From Elymus sibiricus (lineage: Eukaryota > Streptophyta > Magnoliopsida > Poales > Poaceae), in assembly GCA_039707655.1 (NCBI GenBank), contig CM077676.1:455442379-455506378 (forward strand): 64,000 nt of DNA. Reading direction: 5' to 3'. This document shows positions 20,460 through 32,249 of the stretch, piece by piece; the first letter of the stretch is position 1; each line of letters opens with the position of its first letter. The notes beneath the pieces are model-generated. The model was not told the DNA's origin. It did no database searches and worked only from the letters and a program-made list of their open reading frames with translations. The position numbers and the translations under genes were made by a program.

Positions 20460-23400
20460 CGTGACGCCCCCGACCCGACCGTGCACTAATCATACACGCA
20501 AATGCGCATGATCAAGCCCAGGGACTCACGGGAAGATATCACAACACAACTCTAGACACAAAATAAAATAATACAAGCTTTATATTACAAGCCAGGGGCC
20601 TCGAGGGCTCGAATACATAAGCTCGAGTTACACAAGAGTCAGTGGAAGCATCAGTATCTGAGTACAGATATAAATAGACAAGGTTGCCTTAAGAAGGCTG
20701 AGCAAAACAATAACATCTAGATCGAAAAGGCGCAGGCCTCCTGCCTGGGAGCCTCCTAAACTACTCCTGGTCATCGGTCTCCACGTAATAGTAGGCACCA
20801 TCAAGGATCTCCGGCTCCTGGGCTCCGTCATCTGATCTCAGCAACCGGGTAGAGGGGAAAAAGGCCGCAAAGCAACCGTGAGTACTCATCCAAAGTACTC
20901 GCAAGACTTACATTAGAACTAAGCTAATTATGCATCGGTATCAAAGGGAAGGGGCTGTATCGGTGGACTATACTGCAAAAATGCCAGAACAGAGGGGAAG
21001 GCCCAGCCTATCGAAGACTAACATCTTGCAGCGTCTTGCAGCATTAGAAGAGTGCAGATTAGCATATAATAAGCAATAATTATATAATAGCAATGCCCAG
21101 AGATCCTTTCTCGACTCCCTGCGAGAAAGCGATCCCGGAGCCATATATTAGTTTAGTGTCACAAGTATCCAGTTCTAATTGTAGTAGATCGGGATACAAC
21201 ACTGAGCGTCCTGTTATCGTGGACACGACTATTCAAATAGATAACTTCCCTGCAGGGGTGCACTACTGTTACCCAACACGCTCGATTAACTCTGGCTGGA
21301 CACACTTTTCGGGTCATGCCCGGCCTCGGCTGATCGACACGACATAGTCCTACCTAGGCTCCGCAGAGAGGTCCCCGCCGGTCTACATCCTAAGCGCTCA
21401 GGGGTCTTGGACCCATCGCCCTTTGCACTCCGGGTCGTTGCGTGCAGGGTGAAGCCAGGCACCACCCCTGTCCTGGATGGCGTCGGTCCGTCCAGGCCGC
21501 AATGCTGAACTGGACGTCTGACAGATCTTTTGGAAGAATCGTACGACGCCGAGGGCCCCATTAAACCATTATCACGCGTGGTGGTAGTGCGTATAGGCCA
21601 GTGGCCAACTCAAATCAAATACCCAAATCCGTTAAGCGTGTTATTAGTAACTCGCGGACACGAACAGGGCTCAAGGCTCACCTCCGACACCCTGTCACAC
21701 CGACTTGGTAACCCGCGGACCAACGACCAGGAACCAGGCCCACCTCTCTCCTAGGTGGTCTCCACCTGCCATGTCGTTCCGCCACAATAATCTCTCGCGG
21801 GTGCCCTCATGGCCAACTCGACTTCCCAAAGGACTAAGGTGAAGGTCAAAGTACCCGTGTGTCCATAACATCGTGGGGAATCCGAGGAATCACCCTTGAT
21901 GGATTCGCACTCGATGTAACCGTCAAGGTGAACTTGGAGGAATCACCCTCGATAAGTTCACACTTGAGGGGCTGCACGACAGAGGCATCATCGGAGGTGG
22001 TGAAAGAGGAATCACCCTCGATAACCCACAACCGACTAGCTACGCTACAGAGATATCATCAGGAGTGAGGTATGAGGTATCACCCTCGACACTCGATGGT
22101 AGCTCTGCAGAGTCGTACAACTAAGGGGGTGTGCGGTGATGTGTTGGTCTCTGCACGTCGATCACCTGATCGAGTCACCGGTGGTAAAGCATGGCAACAA
22201 GGACAACTGCCCAGTCGGTGCCACGTCGGACCACCGGCGTTAAGCCGCCGGCGACCACAAAACGTGGCGGCGCGGTTCGGCCGGCGTCGGAAAACGGCTA
22301 CGGGCGACGGTTTCGGGCGCGGTTGGGCTCGTTCGAACGAGCGGAGCGAGCCACGTCGAATGGTGGCGGTGGCGTGGTCGGGGGTGCACCGTAACGACGA
22401 CGGCGACCACTGCGGCGGACGCCGGCATTTGGGCGAGGTCGTGCCCGTGGCTGCGGAGCACGGCAAGGCGTGCGGCTGCGCTCGCTGGGCTCCTGGCAAC
22501 ACCAGGAGCACACTGCCGTGCTCGGGTGAGGGTGGCTACGGTTGTGGCCGCGACGGCAAAGCGAGGCAACGGCGACGAGCTCGGGCAGCGATGGCAGCAG
22601 CAGCTAGGGGACGTGCGCGAGCACAGAGAGAGAGGGGAAAGGAAGGGGAGCTCACAGCGGTTCTGCAGGTGAGCAAAGCGGGATCGGGGGAGGCTTGACG
22701 GCGCCGGAATCGACGGCGAAGCACGTCGGGTCCGAGGAGGAAGAAGATGACGCCGGGCTCGAAGCGGTGGCTCCCGGCCCCAACTGGTGGCGCCGGAGGG
22801 CGTAGCGGACGACGGCGACACCCTAGGACATGGCGGCGAGGCGAGGGGCAGCCGGTTGCCACGAGATCGACAGCGAACAGCGACGGCTGCGTCGGGAGCG
22901 GTTGGGAGCGAGAGAGGGAGGCGATGGAGGAGGGGGATGAGGACGGGCGCGAGTCCCAGGGGGCTGCGGTGGCGTTCTTATCCCCCGCGGCGCCTGTAGC
23001 GGCGCGGGCGCGGCGAGCTGGTGCGGTGGCGACATCGCTCGGCGTCGGGCGCGCGCGCTCGTGCTGACACGGGGAGGAGGGAGACGATGACGGCGCTGTT
23101 GGGCTGGGCCTGCACACTGTGCACTAAGGCCCAGTGCACAGTGGCCCTTTTCTTTTCTTTATTTCTTTTGTGTTTTTCTTTATTCTTTCAGTTTTGCATT
23201 TATTTTTAGCTAGCAAATGATTTTTCTAAAATGTGAAACTTACCACATAAATACAATGCATTATTTTGCACTGCCACAAAAAGTTTGGAGGCAAGATGAT
23301 TTCATTTGAATTTTGTATAAATGAAAATGGATTAATGGGGCTGTTTTGGTCACTGTTTTTGGATGTTAGGGTCAATTTGGAAATTCAAATAATGTTGGTT

Positions 23401-23602
23401 TTGTTTTTATAATTGCTTTGAGATTATTTGCAATATTATGAATTATTTTGTTTAATTATTTGAAGAAATAATTATTTGACTTGCATTTCAAATAATGGAA
23501 TTTGAACTTGATTTTGGACAAGTGGCTATTTGGCATGGAAAGGCATGATGACCTGGCATCATTAGTGTGAGGTCACTGTAGTATGACACTGGGGGTGTTA
23601 CA
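20460..23602. mobile_element. 3.1-kb unclassified insertion (LTR-like or TIR-like ends)
   Basis: It interrupts repeat copy 2 cleanly and is flanked by the 5-bp direct repeat CAACC (20455-20459 and 23603-23607). Its ends, CGTGACGCCCCC and GGGGGTGTTACA, are imperfect inverted repeats, and on the minus strand it begins TGTAACACCCCC. A 5-bp duplication and TG start suggest an LTR-type element or solo LTR, but no second LTR, PBS or polyprotein is visible. 22190-23070 is very GC-rich, with overlapping open frames on both strands that look compositional. On the minus strand near 20770-20830 a short frame ends in a stop followed by AATATAAA-type sequence. Confidence 0.7.
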
Positions 23603-24219
23603 CAACCGATCTAGCAAACCCTGAGTGCGCGTGCGCACGCTCTGGAATCTGTCACCGCTGTCTTTTGTTGTCCTATCTTCAGGAGGGATCAATGCATTGA
23701 CCTTGTCGGGCCTTACTACTGTCGACGCCCCCACGATGCCAGACAGCGCCATCCTCCAGCGCGTGTGCATAAACACGTGTCCAACACCGAGACTCCACTA
23801 CGCCACGCCACCAAGACCCGCCGTCATTGGTGCGGAAGATGCAACACCGCTCCACCTCTGTGCCCCTCTAGTCAGCACCTGCTCCAAAACGATGCCTCCC
23901 GGGAGGGAGATGGCACCGAAGATGCCATCATCGTCCGATCCGACGTTCCCCAGAGCAAACGACCCTTCCCATAGAGTCCATGTGGTGGTTCAACGCCGCC
24001 ACGCCTCCGATATCACATCGTCCGAAGCTCCAAAACAGTGCCTCCAAGAAGATAAACGCCGTGCCACACGCCGCCACTGTTCGGTCCCAGAACATATCTT
24101 CCTTGTTCATTTTATCCCAGAACATATTGGCGTGGGCAAATAGCGTCGAGGCTCGTAACGTTAATAATTTGACAAAGACGCGGTTCCTGGAAGTCAGATA
24201 CACGCATGAATGCACATAG
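23603..24219. repeat. Unclassified repeat, rest of copy 2
   Basis: Continues copy 2 of the 19720 repeat after the insertion. GGAGGGATCAATGCATTGACCTT at 23682 on corresponds to GGAGGGATCAATACATTAACCTT at 19993 on. It ends about 270 bp before the RLP start codon. Confidence 0.8.
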
Positions 24220-24491
24220 AAAATTCAGCAATCAGCAGCGCCACCGTGTGGTTGTAGACAAGCGATTGATCAAGTAGTTGGTGACCGGGTCGCGCCATCG
24301 CTTCTCCTCATCAACTGACAGCAACAAGAATTGAATGGACGGAGACTCTGGCTATAGACTCAAATCGAATGGCCAAACATATCCACCGGCACCCTTAGGC
24401 TACTGCTAGCTAGACAAAACAGCACAACTCTTGTTCATCTTCACCATCATAACCTTCATCAGCTAGCCAAGCCAACTCTTGTTCTTCCAGC
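24220..24491 (+). promoter_or_regulatory. RLP 5' flank
   Basis: Sequence between the upstream repeat and the RLP start codon. It should hold the leader and core promoter, but no convincing TATA box is identified. Confidence 0.3.
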
Positions 24492-26362
24492 ATGCATCGC
24501 ACAACTTATGTCCTGCTCTTGCTCACAATCATAGGCATCGCTTCATCCTTGACCGGCGGTGCAATACAACCCCACCAGCACCCCCATGGCGATGGCTGCT
24601 TCCCCGACGAGAGGGCCACCTTGCTCTCCTTCAGGAAGGGCATCACGAACGACAGCGCCGACCTGCTCGCCTCGTGGCAAGGCCAAGACTGCTGCCGATG
24701 GAGAGGCATCAAGTGCAGCAACCGGGCCGGCCATGTTGTCAAACTTGACCTTCGCAATCCAACTCCATACAACTACTACGATGATCCATGTAAAGGTGAC
24801 GATGCTTTGTTTGGCGAGATAAGTTCCTCTCTGTTTTCCTTGAAGCATCTGGAGCACATGGACCTTAGCATGAACTGTTTGGCAGGGCCAAATAGCCAAT
24901 TTCCGCATTTGTTGGGCTCCATGGGGAACTTGAGATATCTGAACCTCTCTGGCATACCGTTCACCGGTAGAGTGCCTCCTCAGCTTGGTAATCTATCCAA
25001 GTTGCAGTATCTTGACATTGACCAGCTGTATGATGTTGGGGGAGTTTCCGATATTTATTCACCAGACATTACCTGGTTAGCAAATCTGCCTCGTCTGAAG
25101 TACCTTGGCATGAGTGGGATAAATCTATCCGGGAGAGCTGACTGGCCTCATACACTGAATATGCTTCCATCTCTAAGGGTCCTCCGCCTTGCTTCATGTT
25201 CACTTGGTACTGCAAACCAATCCCTTACCCACTTTAATCTCACAAAACTTGAGACACTTGATCTCAACTTGAACGGTTTTGACCACACAATTGGATCCAG
25301 TTGGTTTTGGAAAGCGACGATCATCAAGTACCTCGATCTTGGGTATAACAGATTATCCGGTCAGCTCCCTAATGTACTAGGTAACATGACGTCCCTCCAT
25401 TTCCTCGATTTGGCATGGAATTTTAACAAGGACATGGTGATCACAGGAAACTTGCAGAATCATTGCAGTTTGAAAATTCTTCACGTCAGTGGTAATTATA
25501 TGAATGGCAATATAGCAGTCTTGATGGAGGCATTGCCGAAGTGCGCATGGAAACAGTTGCAGATGCTGAATTTCGGCTGTAACAATTTCACTGGAACCCT
25601 GCCAGACCTGGTACAGAAATTTACCAACTTGAACACACTTCAACTCACCCTCAACAACCTGAGTGGAAGTATCCCCTGCAGAATTGGTGCCCTTACTAAT
25701 CTGCAGTCTTTGGACCTAAGCTTCAACAAGTTCAGTGGTAGTGTACCCTCTGAAATTGATGCACTCACTAATCTGGCTTCTTTAGACCTAAGCTACAACA
25801 ACTTCAGTGGCAGTGTACTCTCTGAAATTGGTGCCCTTACTAATCTAGCTTATTTGGACCTAAGCTACAACAATTTTAGTGGTAGGGTACCTTCTGAGAT
25901 AGGTGCTCTAAGTAATCTGACTTCTTTGGTCCTAGGCCATAACTAGTTCAGTGGTAGTGTACCTTGTGAAATTGGTTCTCTAACTAATCTGAATTTTTTG
26001 GTCCTAGGAAACAACAATTTTAGTGGGGTGTTCACAGAAAAAAACCTTGAAAGTCTACAGAGTTTAAAGTACATAGATCTTTCATCCAACAATTTGAAGG
26101 TTGTGGTGGATCCAAATTGGGATCAACCCTTCAGGCTAGAGTATGCATTGTTTGTACATTGTCAGATGGGTCCTATGTTCCCAGCTTGGCTTGAGCAGCA
26201 GACTGGAATCATTCAACTTAACATTTCAAACACAGGTCTGAAGGATAAGATACCTGATTGGTTTTGGTCTACTTTTTCAAATACCAAGTATCTGGACATC
26301 TCTTACAACCAAATAAGTGGCAGCTTGCCGGCACACCTGCCTGACATGTCTTTCGAAGTACT

Positions 26363-28659
26363 TTTTTTTTTGAGGCTAACCGGCAGGTGTTCTGCCTTTG
26401 CATTAAGATTAGGAGTGAACAAAAGGTGTTACAAGAAGAGCAGGGGTAGGGGAGAAAAAGGGTCCAGTAGCCTTAGGCTCTGGCTGTACATCCACAATGG
26501 CTACGTTTCCTGACTATGGGGGAACAGCAGGGAGAGGTCATCGCAGGTCAGGCGGGAGACAGCAGCAGCCGTGCTAGAGGACTGCCGAAAAATCCTTCTG
26601 TTGCGTTCGTTCCAAACATGCCATGCATGGTAGGCCGCGGCAGCAGCAGCATGCTTGCTCATGGAGGAGAAGTGGAGCCACCATTCTTCAGTTCCCTGGA
26701 AGGGTGGCATTGGTAGCAGATGTAGCGTTGGAATGACACTGCCAAGAAGATGCCACACCTCCTTGCTGTACGAGCATTGGGTAGTCAGGTGCAGCGCCGT
26801 CTCAGGCTGTTGGTCACATAGCACACAGGTTGCCGCCTGCGTACCACCTCTGGCGCGAAGCCTATCAACAGTGGGGAGCCTGTTCAGCGTCAGCAGCCAG
26901 ACGAAGAATTTCACCTTGGCCTCCAATCTCATTGACCATATCTTTGCAAGCGCCGGCTGGGCGATGGTACCAGAGAACTGTGCATTGTAGGCTGTTTTTG
27001 CACCGTAGACACCATTAGGCGTCCAATTCCAGCAGATGGAATCCTCAGTGTTAGATAGAGTGATCTGCTGGATGAGGCCCCAGAGGTTGACGAATTCTTG
27101 AAGAGCGTCGGGCGAGTTCAGGCGCTGGAGCCCTTTCATCCACCGGCCATCAGTCAATGCCGCAGCAACCGTTGCGCATTTACGTGCAGCCAGCGGGAAG
27201 AGGTTGGGTGCAATGTCTTTTGGTGCAGAGCCATTCAGCCACCGGTTGGACCAGAAAGATGCCGTTGCTCCGTTGCCGAGGGTGACAGTGGTGGATGCGT
27301 TGAACAGTTGGTGATCGGTAGGGCTGCATGGTGTGGTGGATCCAATCCAGGGTCTGGAGGACCTTTCCCAGGCAAACCACAACCATCTGATCCTAAGGGC
27401 CCTGCTGAAGAGATCTAGATTCTTGATGCCCAGCCCGCCACAGTTCTTAGGGGAGCACACTTGTCTCCAATTGACAGCACATTTTCCACCAGTTGCATCT
27501 TCATCTCCTTTCCACAGGAACCCTCTCCTAATCTTGTCAATTCTCTTGATGAGCCACTTTGGAGGCGGGAAGATAGTGAAAAAATAAGTGGTCAAAGAGG
27601 TGAGCACAGAGTTGATGAGAGTTAGTCTGCCAGCCTTGTTGAGGAGTTTCCCTTTCCATCTTGCGAGACGAACAATAATCTTGTCAATGAGAGCCTGGAA
27701 ATCAGCACGCCTCGGGTTGCGCAGCCCAAGAGGGAGGCCCAGGTATTTGCACGGAAAGCAGCAGGTGTCTCCTTCAAATTCAGTCAACAGGTAAGCAGTT
27801 TCGTCAGGCTCACAATTGATGGGGAAGGCAGAAGACTTGCTGAAGTTGGTGTGCAGCCCGGAAATCTGTCCAAATATGGCCAAAATGGAGAGAAGTGATG
27901 CCACCTCCTCTTTTACAGGGTTGATGAAGAGGGCTGCATCGTCGGCATACAGGCTGATGCGAAGCTTAGCCGAGCGATGGGCGATCGGGCTGAGAATATT
28001 GGCGTCGGAGGCTTTGGAGAGGATCGCTTGTAGAGGTTCGATGGCCAGCAAGAACAGGAAAGGAGATAGCGGATCGCCTTGTCGCAGCCCACGCCTATGG
28101 TAGAAGGGGGATCCAGGGGTGCCATTGAGCAGCACTCGAGAGGAAGTCGACGCCAAGGACAGAGCGACGAGGTCTCTGAATCTCTGACCAAAGCCAAACT
28201 GAGCAAGGGCATCCAGAAGATAGCTCCAGCGGATGGAGTCAAACGCTTTCGCAATGTCAAGCTTGATGAAGATGGCCTTCTTTTTACTTGGATGGAGGTT
28301 TCTGATCAGGTTTTGGACATAGAGGAAGTTGTCCTGAATGCTACGGTTCTTCAGGAAAGCACTTTGGCTGTGGGAGATGAGATGTTGCATCTCGGGAGCG
28401 ATTCTTGTTGCCAGCATCTTCCCTAGTAGCTTGGCCACACTATGCGTCAGACTGATGGGACGATAATCAGACGGACGCAAGGCGTTGTCTTTCTTCGGAA
28501 TGAGCGCGATGTAGGCCGTGTTCAGCAGATTCCAGCAGGTTGCATTGAGGGCAGAGAGTTGGTTAAGGGCAGCCAGGAGATCCACTTTGATTGTGTTCCA
28601 GCAAGCCTTGTAGAAAATCCCAATAAAACCATCAGGCCCCGGTGCTTTCTCTGAGGGGG
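26363..28659 (-). mobile_element. 5'-truncated L1-type LINE (insertion A)
   Basis: Inserted antisense in the RLP. The 16-bp target-site duplication TGTCTTTCGAAGTACT lies at 26347-26362 and 28660-28675. A T run at 26361-26371 is the poly(A) tail on the minus strand. The 5' end falls inside ORF2 at the start of the reverse transcriptase, so the endonuclease and ORF1 are missing. Confidence 0.95.
26501..28659 (-). pseudogene. LINE ORF2 reverse transcriptase, N-terminally truncated
   Basis: About 719 codons open to the stop at 26501. It begins at the APGPDGFIG block of the RT domain and contains DYRPISL, KLDIAKAFDSI, LRQGDPLSPFLF and the catalytic LYADDAALF. It ends with a zinc-binding zf-RVT domain (KFFVWLLTLNRLPTVDRL ... 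CVLCDQQPETALHLTTQC). No internal stop is present, indicating a recent insertion. The frame also stays open upstream through antisense RLP sequence to 29005, so an 834-codon frame exists whose first 115 codons are not LINE-derived. Confidence 0.93.
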
Positions 28660-29156
28660 TGTCTTTCGAAGTACTCAACCTTAGATCAAACCAGTTCACC
28701 GGACCATTACCATGTCTACCGAGAAACATCACCATATTAGACATCTCCACCAACACATTTTCCGGAACACTGCTATCATATCTTGAAGCTCCAGAACTTC
28801 GTTCATTGCTTATCAATTCAAATAAATTTGGTGGTGAAATTCCAGAATCTCTATGCAAATTGATCTGTTTGGAATATCTTGATTTTTCAAACAATATTTT
28901 GGAGGGCGAAATCCCACAGTGCTTTCGGGTCGAATCAATCATGTACCTTCTGTTAAGCAACAACAGCTTATCAGGTACATTTCCAACATTTTTGAAGAAA
29001 TGCACACGTCTTGAGTTCCTTGATTTATCATGGAATAAGTTTCATGGAAGTTTGCCGACATGGATTGGAGAGCTGGGGGGATTACATATACTACGACTAG
29101 GCCACAATTTGTTTTCTGGCACTATTCCGGTTCAGATAACAGACCTTAGTAATCTT

Positions 29157-31278
29157 TTTTTGACGGAACCTCGTCAGAGGGCGGGGAGCTCCCGCATTGC
29201 ATTAAGAAGAAGAGAGTTGGTCCGGTTAATAAGGGAAACCGGACCCAAAAACCATACATGGCATCGGTTAATTAAGGGAAACCGGCGAAGACCACACACA
29301 CTAGACTAGCACTCAAGGGACATCGTCCGAGCCAGATACAAGGGTGCCGAGGCCCAAGACCATCGTCAACACAACATACCCGACCAAGACAACCTCTGCA
29401 ACCTCAAGAACATGCCTGCAACTAGATGTCCACTCGCACCTAACCTTTTGAAAAATGAAATCAACCATTGACCTCCACCAATGCACGAATTGCCTGATCG
29501 CCGTCGGCGTAAGCGGTTTCTTGTACATCCGTAGATAAGAGTTCATCTTCTCTTGCACATCCTCCTTGGAGCCTTTCTTAGATGTCATCCCCTTCGGTAG
29601 TTCCCCATAAGCCTCCGCCAACCTATATTCAGCGCGTTTGGCAGTAGGAATGTTGCAGTTTCTGTTCTTCTTATCCAAACGTCCACTACGCCTCTCGGAA
29701 CAAGTAGATGCCCCTTCAATCTGCACATGAATCGGTTCTTCGAGCAAGGACCGCGGCGCTGCGCAACTGAAACTGCTTAGGAACTCATCCAACAAGGTGG
29801 TTGATGGCACGCCAATGTCACCAAGTGGCTCCTCGGACCCAGAAGACATCATATTGGTAGTGCCCCCTGAAGCAAGCGTCACTGAAGAGGAGACAAAGGG
29901 AGGCACCTCTCCAACCAAATCAACAGGGAAGGCCACCTCAATTTGCTCCATATCATTGCTCGCTATGACTATCTCAGCAACCTTAGCCTGCTCCTCCTCA
30001 CCTTGAATCACCATCTCGTGCAGAACTCCATCCAACGTAGGACGAACATCTGCAGGCAGCGCCACAGTTGCCAGTACCTCAGACAAGCACCCTGCCACTC
30101 CCGCCTCACTGACATCCTTACCACCGGCAACAACAAGAGGCGCCGGCTCATCATGCTCGCACAAGGGAGGTGGCGGACCCAAAGGCGCCAAGGAAGAACA
30201 TCCCCCACCGTTCCCCATATTCCCTCCCTCTCGCACCTCAAGAGACTGATTGAAGGCCGGCGGATCCACAACTTTGCCACTGATAGCCTCCAGCCGCTCC
30301 AAGAGGCCCGAGACCTGAGCCGCCCAACCCTGCAGGGCAACCGCCATGTCGCGGAGGGGTTGAATGACCTCCTCCACACGAGCGGTAACCAGAGCCTGCA
30401 ACTCGGCGCGCAACGCCTCGGTCTGAGCTGCAAAGAGGGGTTGCAGCAGCCTCAAATCAGCAGCCAAGGTCGACTCGTCGGGGTCAGACAGACCCGACCA
30501 GGGAGCGCCGGAGTTGCTACAAGGGCCTCCCTGAACGAGCCCAGTCGGAGCGGCAACAACTGAGGCCCACGATCGCTTCTGCAACTGCGGTGAAGGAGCT
30601 AGGGGCGGGTGTTTGGGAAGGCGAGGAGCAGCCGGCGGCGACAGGGAGCTGCGGAGACGACCATGGCTAGCAGGGAGGCGGTCCGGACAGCCACGCTCGC
30701 GATGCCCAGAGCGGCCGCAGCCCAGGCAGGTGACAGGCCCTCGACAGTCGGCGACGAAGTGGTCCTCCGCCAAGCAACGGAAGCAGAGCCCATAAGCTCT
30801 CCGCTTGAAAGCGAGGGAGCGGTCGGTCTCCTTCTTGCGGGGCGGGGCAGACAGCTTCTCCAGCCTCCGGCGATGTTGGCCCCCGACCTCCACCCACCCC
30901 TTCTCCGTAGACGCCTGCGATGCATCGGTCACGACCAGCGGCGTGAAATTCGGGGGAAGCCGATCTGGAGGTGGCGGCAGCTTGAGCGGAGGGAGGAGCC
31001 CAGGGCAACCCTCGGAGCGCGAGAGAGGGTCCCCGTCTTCATCCTTAGCACCGGCAGCCAGCAGCTTCAGATCTGGATCTGCAGGGGAGCTAGGACGGAG
31101 GGGAGGGGTGGGGGGGGGGGGGGTTGGTGGTTGGGGAGGGATCAGCGGGGGTGAGGTTGGTGGTGGGAGAGGAGGCCATGGTCAGGGGTGGAGGTCGGGA
31201 GGCGAGCTAAGCCGCAGCCGCGGCGGCGGAGTCGCAGCTAGCGTCGCGGGAGCTAGCTCACTCCCACAGAAGTTTCAT
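29157..31278 (-). mobile_element. ORF1-only LINE (insertion B)
   Basis: Antisense insertion in the RLP with the 13-bp target-site duplication CCTTAGTAATCTT (29144-29156 and 31279-31291). The T run at 29155-29161 is the poly(A) end. On the minus strand it starts with a GC-rich 5' UTR (about 31278-30933), then ORF1, then a short 3' UTR (29312-29162). Because the 5' UTR is present this is not ordinary 5' truncation; ORF2 is missing from the middle. Confidence 0.88.
29313..30932 (-). CDS. LINE ORF1 protein with zinc knuckles
   Basis: A 539-residue open frame. The N-terminal third has a basic stretch (PPRKKETDRSLAFKRR) and two CCHC-type knuckles (CFRCLAEDHFVADC and CLGCGRSGHRERGC, about residues 50-82), as in the nucleic-acid-binding ORF1 of plant L1 LINEs. 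The middle is Pro/Ala-rich, with a likely coiled coil around residues 155-215 (LRAELQALVTARVEEVIQPLRD). The usual ORF1 end motif MYKKPLTPTAI is followed by about 60 residues of unfamiliar, partly hydrophobic sequence, probably read-through into sequence joined by the ORF2 deletion. It has no catalytic domain. It may act in RNA binding for trans-mobilised copies; this is inference. Confidence 0.85.
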   Translation of the reverse strand: MTDASQASTEKGWVEVGGQHRRRLEKLSAPPRKKETDRSLAFKRRAYGLCFRCLAEDHFVADCRGPVTCLGCGRSGHRERGCPDRLPASHGRLRSSLSPPAAPRLPKHPPLAPSPQLQKRSWASVVAAPTGLVQGGPCSNSGAPWSGLSDPDESTLAADLRLLQPLFAAQTEALRAELQALVTARVEEVIQPLRDMAVALQGWAAQVSGLLERLEAISGKVVDPPAFNQSLEVREGGNMGNGGGCSSLAPLGPPPPLCEHDEPAPLVVAGGKDVSEAGVAGCLSEVLATVALPADVRPTLDGVLHEMVIQGEEEQAKVAEIVIASNDMEQIEVAFPVDLVGEVPPFVSSSVTLASGGTTNMMSSGSEEPLGDIGVPSTTLLDEFLSSFSCAAPRSLLEEPIHVQIEGASTCSERRSGRLDKKNRNCNIPTAKRAEYRLAEAYGELPKGMTSKKGSKEDVQEKMNSYLRMYKKPLTPTAIRQFVHWWRSMVDFIFQKVRCEWTSSCRHVLEVAEVVLVGYVVLTMVLGLGTLVSGSDDVP

Positions 31279-32240
31279 CCTTAGTAATCTTCAGTACTTG
31301 GATCTATCAAGTAATAAGATATCTGGTGTTATACCTAGGCATCTGTCAAACCTAACATGCATGACTCTGAAGGGCTTCATGCCTATAGAATTATACACTA
31401 GCAGGTGGATCAGATAATATAATACAGCAGTATTACATGGTTTTTCTCGTAATGATGGTCAATTTGGAGACATCTTGTCAATAATTACAAAAGGGCAACG
31501 ACTTCCATATGGAAGCACCTTTGCATATTTTGTGGGCATTGATTTATCAGACAACTCATTAACTGGTGGAATTCCAACAGATATCACTTACCTTGATGCA
31601 GCAATAAGTTTGAATTTATCATCAAACCATCTCAGCGGAAAGATTCCTAACGAGATCGGTGCCTTGCATTCATTGGAATCTCTTGACCTCTCCATGAACA
31701 AGCTTTCTGGTGAAATCCCATCGAGCTTATCAAGTTTGACATCCTTGAGTTACTTAAACTTTTCCTTCAACAACTTGTCTGGAAGGATACCCTCAGGCCG
31801 CCAGCTTGATACCCTCAATGCGGGGAACCCAGCACTTATGTACATTGGCAACAATGGACTTTGTGGGCCTCCTCTCCATAAGAATTGTTCAGGAAATGAT
31901 ACGGGCATTCATGGTCTTGTTAGAAGCAACAACCATGAGGAATTTGAGCTGATGACCTTCTATTTTGGTCTTGTCCTGGGACTTGTGGCGGGGCTTTGGA
32001 GTGTGTTCTGTGCACTTTTGTTCAAGAAGACATGGAGGACTGCTTATTTTCAACTCTTTGATGATCTGTATGACAGAATCTATGTATATGTGGTTGTGAA
32101 GTGGAAAAGCTTCATAAGGAAGACAGATGAAAATGAACAAGTTGCCTGAAGGAGCCAATGTCTGTGCCACGACGAATAGGATGGGGGCTCTATACAACAC
32201 GCGTTACCTAGCTAGCGTGCCTTGCCTAATTGTTTATCAG

Positions 32241-32246
32241 AATAAA
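32241..32246 (+). terminator. Polyadenylation signal for the RLP
   Basis: AATAAA about 90 bp downstream of the RLP stop codon at 32147-32149. It is a plausible 3' end of the RLP transcript. Confidence 0.45.
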
Positions 32247-32249
32247 GAT

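Larger units (their letters stand above)
24492..32149 (+). pseudogene. LRR receptor-like protein (RLP), disrupted by two LINEs and two stops
   Basis: Plant cell-surface receptor of the Cf/EIX type: extracellular leucine-rich repeats, one membrane span and no kinase. Order: signal peptide (residues 1 to about 20), LRR N-cap with the paired cysteines of WQGQDCCRWRGIKC, about 25-30 repeats of the LxxLxxLDLSxNxFSGxxP type, C-cap (CGPPLHKNC), acidic spacer, membrane helix (FYFGLVLGLVAGLWSVFCALLF) and a short basic tail. Coding segments are 24492-26362, 28676-29156 and 31292-32149. They total 3,210 nt, exactly 1,070 codons, so excising both insertions with one TSD each leaves the frame open except for TAG at 25944-25946 (after GHN, where Gln CAG is likely) and TAA at 31415-31417. 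Both LINEs are antisense to the gene. As it stands only a secreted N-terminal fragment of 484 residues could be made. The gene looks single-exon, as is usual for this class. Confidence 0.93.

Noticed and set aside
22072..23117. Several open frames of up to about 200 codons on both strands
   Set aside because: The block is extremely GC-rich and open in several frames at once, and none shows a domain or splice context. Lack of stops follows from composition.
29943..31284. Plus-strand frames of 159-206 codons
   Set aside because: They are antisense to the LINE ORF1 and its GC-rich 5' UTR.
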